From contig OY755044.1 in NCBI GenBank assembly GCA_963576565.1, forward strand, positions 39,453,235 to 39,517,234: a DNA stretch of 64,000 bases. The letters run 5' to 3'. This document shows positions 58,470 through 64,000 of this stretch, one piece after another. The position numbers and the translations under genes were made by a program. A model generated the notes under the pieces. That model was not told the DNA's origin. It made no database searches and saw only the letters and a program-made list of their open reading frames with translations. This DNA is from Aspidapion aeneum (taxonomy: Eukaryota; Arthropoda; Insecta; Coleoptera; Brentidae). Position 1 is the first letter of the stretch. Each line of letters starts with the position of its first letter.

Positions 58470-59814
58470 CAACACAGGTCTGAAAATTTGTAGTAAAGGT
58501 CTGACAAAATAAATGAACGCCTGTTTTAGCGGTTTGTTAAATTTTCACTGCGGGTTGACAAATAGGGGTGGTTGGAGGTGGTGGTTCTTATTTGGAAATG
58601 GCACAAACAACCCACAATTACTCAAGAAAATAAATATTGTAATTTAGGCTTTTCTTTCGTGGTTTTAAAGATGTATTAAATAAAATTAGGCGTCATGTTA
58701 TTGCATGTGGAAAATATCGAAAAAAATCTTAGGTTTAGAAGGGACCCAGGCCCCGAGGCCCTTCCCACTGGGTGCGCCCATTGTATTCTTGAAAAAAGAT
58801 AGAATTTTATGGGCAAACATTAATTTTTGCTTCCAAAAATTTGCAGGGTGGTTTAAAAATACATACATATTTTTAAAAATTTCGCTTATTGAATTTTTAG
58901 GTCTTGTATTTCCAAAATGAGCGTCACTGTCAACATTCAATAGAAACTTTTTAAGTAATACACAATTAAAAAATTTATAGTTTTTTGTGTGTTTAAAGAT
59001 ATTGGAATTATAAAATAAAATAAATTTTTCTTAGATTTGGTCAAATCTAAAGCTCTTTCTTTTCAAAAAGCTTAAAACGATAAAATACATAGATTTTGGT
59101 AAAACACACTTTATTTTGGGTCACCGTATATTTGGTGTAAAATTTATGCGTTACCAAGTTATTAATAACTTTAAAATCCTGCTGTTCATACAGTATTATA
59201 ATGTATAAAAGACATTTTTACGTCTATTAAATTAAAAGTAATAAGCGAAAAACCTGATACCCAGCCGCTCCCATAAGCTCGTCCCACTGTGCGCTGTATC
59301 CAGGATTTCTTTTTGGGACGGTTTCATATTTTCACTACTGCAGAATACGGCTATGGTTTTTTTGTATTAGAGTTAATTATGTGATATTTTGTAGAAGGAG
59401 TGGGAGGGGGATTTAACACCTCGAACTCTCCTGGGTACTACCTTTGATGATGTTTTGCTTCAATTTTAATCTGCTAAGAACACTTCAAAAGACCCATAAA
59501 ATCTCTTTAAAGGCGTAACACGAATTTCAGTCGTTTAGCCAAACCCAAAGAGAATAAAATCAGTATAAAGATTGAAAAAGCAAACATAAAATGGAGGCTC
59601 AAAAGTCTAACCAATTTGGCCTATAATTGCATTTTGGTACTTTGGGGCCGCTCGACAGAAGCTCTTTTTGATTTTCTGTTTTTAAAAGGGTCGATGTGCT
59701 CGATTTTCACGTTTATTTATAGGCACGGTATTTCAAGTTTCAACAAGTAATAAGCAAAAATCTGAAATGCAAAAATATTAACTCGACGTTGAAGAAAGGG
59801 AAAACTATCTATCT
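58470..59814. other. no gene seen
   Basis: No recognised coding feature; a short overlapping pair of 71- and 80-codon frames at 58698-58940 on both strands shows no domain. Confidence 0.4.
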
Positions 59815-60073
59815 ATCAATCTATTTAGCCTCCTTCGATCCATCTTTGGACATAGGACTCCCCCAATATCTTCCAGGTTTCTTGTCGCTGTGCATCTAGT
59901 TCCCGCATGTTTCTTTAAATCAAATTTGATTTGTAAGTTTCCAGGTCTGGAATCCATAGGTGAGTACAGGAAGGATATTGGTTATACACTGTGAGGATTT
60001 TTTTTGTCCAGGTCAATCTTACTCGTCTTCTTCAGCTGTTTGGTTTTCTTTTTTTAGTTTAATAATTTGTCCC

Positions 60074-60131
<58 letters not shown>

Positions 60132-60470
60132 CTCTGCTTGTTCTATTTTTTCTTGGTTTATTCTGATCGTGATATCTTCATCTGTGTTTGTTATAATTTT
60201 AGTTTTAGCGTCGTTCATACTCAAGCCTATATTTTTAGCTGTTGTAGGTGGTTCAAGTATTGTCCGCTTACTTTGATGCCTATTTCTTCCCAATCGAAGT
60301 TTTTAAAACATCTTCTAGGGGCTCGTTAAATAGTTTAGGGGATATTGTGTTACCCTGCTGACACCTCTTCTTATACGGATTGGCTTGGTTCCTTCGTGGA
60401 TTTTAATTGACGTATTTGCTTTGCTATATATAGAGCAAAGGTACCTATTATTGCATAGGTTCTTAATATC
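59815..60470 (-). pseudogene. RTE-like LINE reverse transcriptase fragment
   Basis: The minus strand reads, with frameshifts, KIHEGTKPIRIRRGV (RT motif B region), EDVFKNFDWEEIGIKVSGQY, then GLSMNDAKTKIITNTDEDI, and further down SYVQRWIEGG near the 3' end. The stretch that should hold the catalytic FADD is deleted between YLNHL and the GLSMN segment. A (TA)n tract interrupts it at 60077-60130. The 3' end is an ATCTATC-type tail near 59810. RTE-type assignment is from the wording of the motifs; the copy is clearly dead. Confidence 0.75.
60077..60130. repeat. (TA)n microsatellite inside the LINE fragment
   Basis: About 27 TA units lie exactly within the coding relic, after an EKYIYLG-like position. 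Confidence 0.95.
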
Positions 60471-60680
60471 GGATAGTCAAGTATTTCCTAAACTAGTGGC
60501 CCCATTTACCTGCGAGTGCATATACCGATGTTACACCAAGTTGTACAGATTCTACATAAATTACAGATTTCTGCGGCAAGTTTTTATTTGCTGTTCAGTT
60601 GTTTATGTGAAATCATAGTGTCTGTTCTTAGAAGATAAGACAAATTATTAATTTGATATACATCATTTGATTAAGCATAA

Positions 60681-62040
60681 AAATAAAATTTTGGACTTCC
60701 ATTATCTTTATTTATTTTAAAACACGACGTTTCGGTTAGTAAGTATCTCTAACCGTTATCAAGTGTAAACTAAACAATCTAGTCTTTAGGCTACTACTTA
60801 TACTACTTGGTGTGCAGTCAGGTGTGACGGCCCGCCCCCTTTTTTAATCCTAAGACGCCTGTTTTCCTTAAGGAGTGGTTTCCATATGTTTGGTATGTCC
60901 GTGCTTGGTTGACTGAAAATTTCTTTATTCTGCATTATAAACGCAGCTTCAATAAACTTTCGTTTTCGCCAATGCGACTCCTTATGTAAAACTTTAGCTT
61001 CTGACCACTGAATCCTGTGATCATTTGACCATGCATGATCTGCTAAACCGGATTTTTCAATATCCCCTAATTGGGTACTTTTTAGATGTTCATTTACTCT
61101 AACCTGAAGAGGGCATTTCGTTTCACCTACATATGATTTACCACACTCACACGGGATTTGGTAAATACATTCCTTATTATTTGAGGGATTGTCTGGTTTT
61201 GTTTTAGTTACAAAACTTCTTATCGTATTTCCCGAAGAAAATACTGTTTTTATATTAGTGTTTAGCTATTCGTTTTTCTGAAATCCCTTGAACATATGGA
61301 ATGTTAATAACACCTAACGGATTATTATTTTGAGAATTTGGTACATTTAGATTGTTTTTAATTTTAAATATCGTTGAGTTTATTAATTTCTCGGAATATC
61401 CATTCTGTTGTAAGTCCTTTTTAATGTTGTTAATTTCTGTGGTTAATTCTTCATTATTGCTACAAATATTTATGGCTCTTAAATACAAACTTCTTATAAC
61501 TCCTTGTTTTGTAGCAACAGAATGATTAGACTTAAAATTTAGGTACTGTCCCGTGTGTGTAGGTTTCCTATATACAGTGGTTTGAATGTTTCTGTCTAAT
61601 CGTTTGACAAGAACATTCAAAAAAGGTAAGGCCGAATCTTTTTCAATTTCCATGGTGCACTTGATTGTTGGTCGAATACCGTTTAAATGGTGTAGAAAAT
61701 GCTGTAGTTCGTCTTCATTTTCCGGCCATATAATAAATGTGTCATCCATGTATCGTAGCCATAGTTTTGGTTTGACTCTTGCTGTGTTGATCGCATGGTC
61801 CTCGAACCACTCCATGTAGATGTTTGCTACCAATACTGGCGAGAGAGATGAACCCATTGGGAGTACATCATTTGGCACTTAAAACTTATCTTTCACTTGA
61901 AAGTAAGAGTTACGGAGACAGAGCTCCAAAGGATCCATCACCCCCTCCACCGATAGCGTTGTTCTCTCGTGAAGTGTATCATCAGTTTGTAATGATACTC
62001 GAATATCTATTATACATAACTTCTTTTTTGTTCTTGGAAA
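60681..62040 (-). pseudogene. Penelope-like element, RT and GIY-YIG (copy 2)
   Basis: More complete than the copy at 28679. Going along the minus strand: SLQTDDTLHERTTLSVEG (near 61990-61930), NSYFQVKDKF, a stop, then LPMGSSLSPVLVANIYME (RT motif B) and LWLRYMDDTFIIW with the YMDD catalytic box. Next come the same FL-VLVKRLDRNIQTTVYRK segment and linker, a frameshift near 61255-61275, and the GIY-YIG nuclease (IYQIPCECGKSYVGETK, then VRVNEHLKS, DHAWSNDHRIQW). The protein ends about 150 bp before the shared 3' end. The N-terminal part is absent, so the copy is 5'-truncated around 62040. Confidence 0.92.
60726..60766 (-). ncRNA. hammerhead-ribozyme-like core (copy 2)
   Basis: Identical to 28724-28764: TTGATAA, stem CGGTTAG/CTAACCG, GAAACGTC. 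Confidence 0.5.
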
Positions 62041-62049
62041 GCGGTGTAA

Positions 62050-63771
62050 CAGGCGGCTTAGTGTGATAGTGGTACTGTCAACTCAAGTGGCCAAGGCTTA
62101 AAAGTTGCGAGCTACCAATTTGTGCAACTATTTGAATAACTGATAAATTATTATTTTACACGATCTCGAAAGGGAATTTGACGGTTCTTGGAGGAAATAT
62201 ATGCTATAAACGTTTTTCTCAAATGAATAAACAATGAAGGAAAATCACACATACCTTTTTAATTTTCTTCTTGTAGCTTCACACTTTCACTTCTTATATT
62301 TATTATCTAATTATCAAATTTTTGTACTATTAAACTTTTGTATTAAAATTTTTACACTTCTTAAACTATTAGGTTTTATAAACCTTTTGTATATTTGTTG
62401 TAAATATTTTTATTTATCAACATTTTAAACGCTGATGGAATAGGTGAAACTATTCAATTAACTGTTTAATTTACTTAATATTACTGTTTAGGTTTGGGAT
62501 ATATTATTGAAAAAAAATGCCGATTTTAGGCCAACGAATGGTTTGTATTTTGATGTTAAAAATCAGGAAAAAAGATATTAGTAATATTTAAAAACACTGG
62601 AAACAGTAATAAAATCAAAAGCTTTAAAGTTAAAATAAACACTAAAAGAAAAGACCAAAATAATTATGGATAATAAAGTTATCAGTTTTATACAAAGTTA
62701 AAATAATTGATAAATTTCCCCAGTTGAAAAAAAAACCCTTAAGAAGTGTGAACGAAAGCAAAGCCAACTAAATAAGTTAAAGTTAAAACCACCCTGCGCT
62801 TGAAGGCACAAATACCTTGGCGTTGATTGGCTAGAATTCTACTCCCTGTCGCCCTGGCGAGAAAGAGATAGACTGCGCTTTAAACGCTCCACTAATAGAC
62901 AAAATATCAACGCAAGCCAGACTTAAAGAAACCGTTAGAAAGTAAAATTAGACAGTGTGTTTTTTTAAAAGTGAAAATAATTTAGCAAATTTGTTTCCAG
63001 TTACAAAATATAAATTATTTTGATGTTAGTGGCTCAAATGACATATTAGCCGAATACAACTTTTATTAAAATACAGTGGACCTGAAAATATGCCTAAAAA
63101 CAAGTCGCCGGAGTTGCCATAAATGTTACTTATTCTTAACCTAGTCTTTATATTTATATACATTTATATTCAAATCCCGTTTTGTTACAGAGGGGATATC
63201 CATAAATTGCGTAAATCTCTGTGTTTTTTTAAGAAAAATTACATTATAAAATTATTAGTAATTCAGAGCCAATGTTACGTAATTTCTGGATCGTCTCATA
63301 TTTGTAAAGAAGGAATAATCTAAACATTTGTAGGGTTTCCGTAGTATTTTTTTTTCGAAATTCCCGTCACATAACGTTTTCAAAACTATATCATACATTG
63401 CAGTCATTTGATCTGTCCTAGAATATAAATATCAGTAGAGCAGATCTCTAATAATATTATCAAATAAAAAAAAATAAATGATATATTGTTTCTAAAAATG
63501 TAAATGAAACTTTCAGAAAAATGTTATTAAACATAATGCCCGTACTCTTAAATGGATCGAGAACTAACTATCAAGAGATATTTTCTGAGAATAATTTTAT
63601 GTAAATACGAACCCTTAGATTAAATATTATGTGGTCATGTGGAAAAAGGTATCTTATGAAAGCCGGAATGATTAAATGATTGAAATTAAATTTGCAACTT
63701 AGGCCGCGGTTTATTTTATTATTATACTTCGTAATTGCTAATTTAGTAATACATAAAAGCGATAAAAAACT
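62050..63771. other. no gene seen
   Basis: AT-rich with only short frames. A GC-richer patch near 62790-62920 has no recognised feature. Confidence 0.4.
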
Positions 63772-64000
63772 ATGGAAATACAACTTAACGACCGATTTAC
63801 CATATACACACTACAGTTTGCTGGCGACCAAGTAATTGTAGCTAATGATAAAGAAGACATGGAGTATATGATGAGAATGTTAACGGAAGAATACTAAAGG
63901 GGTGGGTTCGGTTCTTACGTATTGGAAACGAATCAAGTGAGTTGGAACTAGACAATGGACAAACAATATCTCCAAGCAATGAGTATGTATACTTGGGTAT
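63772..64000 (+). pseudogene. LINE RT fragment running off the window end
   Basis: From the ATG at 63772: IQLNDRFTIYTLQFAGDQVI, then VANDKEDMEYMMRMLTEEY and a stop. After a frameshift, LRIGNESSELELDNGQTISP then SNEYVYLG at the right edge. This is the palm region around RT motif C; the catalytic FADD reads FAGD, losing one Asp. The element continues beyond 64000. Non-LTR type; clade not resolved. Confidence 0.75.

Noticed and set aside
59960..60293. Frames with long Tyr-Ile runs
   Set aside because: Translations of (TA)n; only the flanking LINE relic is meaningful. The same holds for 26853-27059.

Overview
This 64 kb window looks like intergenic, repeat-dominated DNA from an arthropod nuclear genome, most likely an insect. 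It is AT-rich and shows no operons or dense coding. I could not recognise a single intact host gene. Every coding stretch I recognise is a decayed piece of a transposable element: LINE reverse transcriptases and RNase H, a BEL/Pao gag-pol, two Penelope-like elements, a pogo/Tigger transposase start and a THAP domain. BEL/Pao plus Penelope-like elements plus several LINE clades plus many MITEs suits a large insect genome. A beetle is my guess, not something the sequence proves.

Layout. 0.6-3.0 kb: two LINE 3' ends (RNase H region, minus strand). 3.0-5.2 kb: no gene seen. 5.2-13.7 kb: a series of terminal-inverted-repeat (TIR) elements, several with TA target duplications and CAGGGTG-type ends, plus one 496 bp hAT-like MITE with a perfect 8 bp duplication. 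14.4-22.1 kb: a pogo/Tigger-like element split by a young 7.1 kb BEL/Pao retrotransposon (minus strand); an unsplit sister copy at 57.8-58.5 kb shows the empty site. 22.8-25.2 kb: an hAT-like MITE, two minisatellite-carrying TIR elements and a 278 bp palindrome. 26.3-31.4 kb: a MITE, a direct duplication, a Penelope-like copy with an inverted 5' half, and a THAP-bearing element with another minisatellite element in its putative intron. 32-39 kb: further MITEs, tRNA-like SINE heads and a CpG-rich promoter-like patch. 39.1-42.0 kb: a TIR element split by a 2.3 kb LINE. 44.3-56.5 kb: a 12.2 kb LTR-flanked element with no recognisable gag-pol but five different tandem arrays (a LARD-like element). 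56.5-64.0 kb: a MITE, the second Tigger copy, an RTE-like LINE fragment, a second Penelope-like copy and a LINE RT fragment running off the end.

The most unusual observation is a four-member family of short elements (23,597-24,045; 24,220-24,548; 30,649-31,000; 32,536-32,750). All have CGAGGGGT-type ends (degenerate in one copy), perfect 8 bp target duplications (four different sequences) and a TTTGTACA-type motif beside an array of exactly 10 bp repeats. The decamer differs in every copy but always starts GTAYT or a close variant. I know of no named family with this architecture. The second is the 12.2 kb non-coding LTR element with modular tandem arrays. Nested insertions give a relative chronology: Tigger before BEL, an older dispersed repeat before the LARD, a CAGGGTG element before the LINE.
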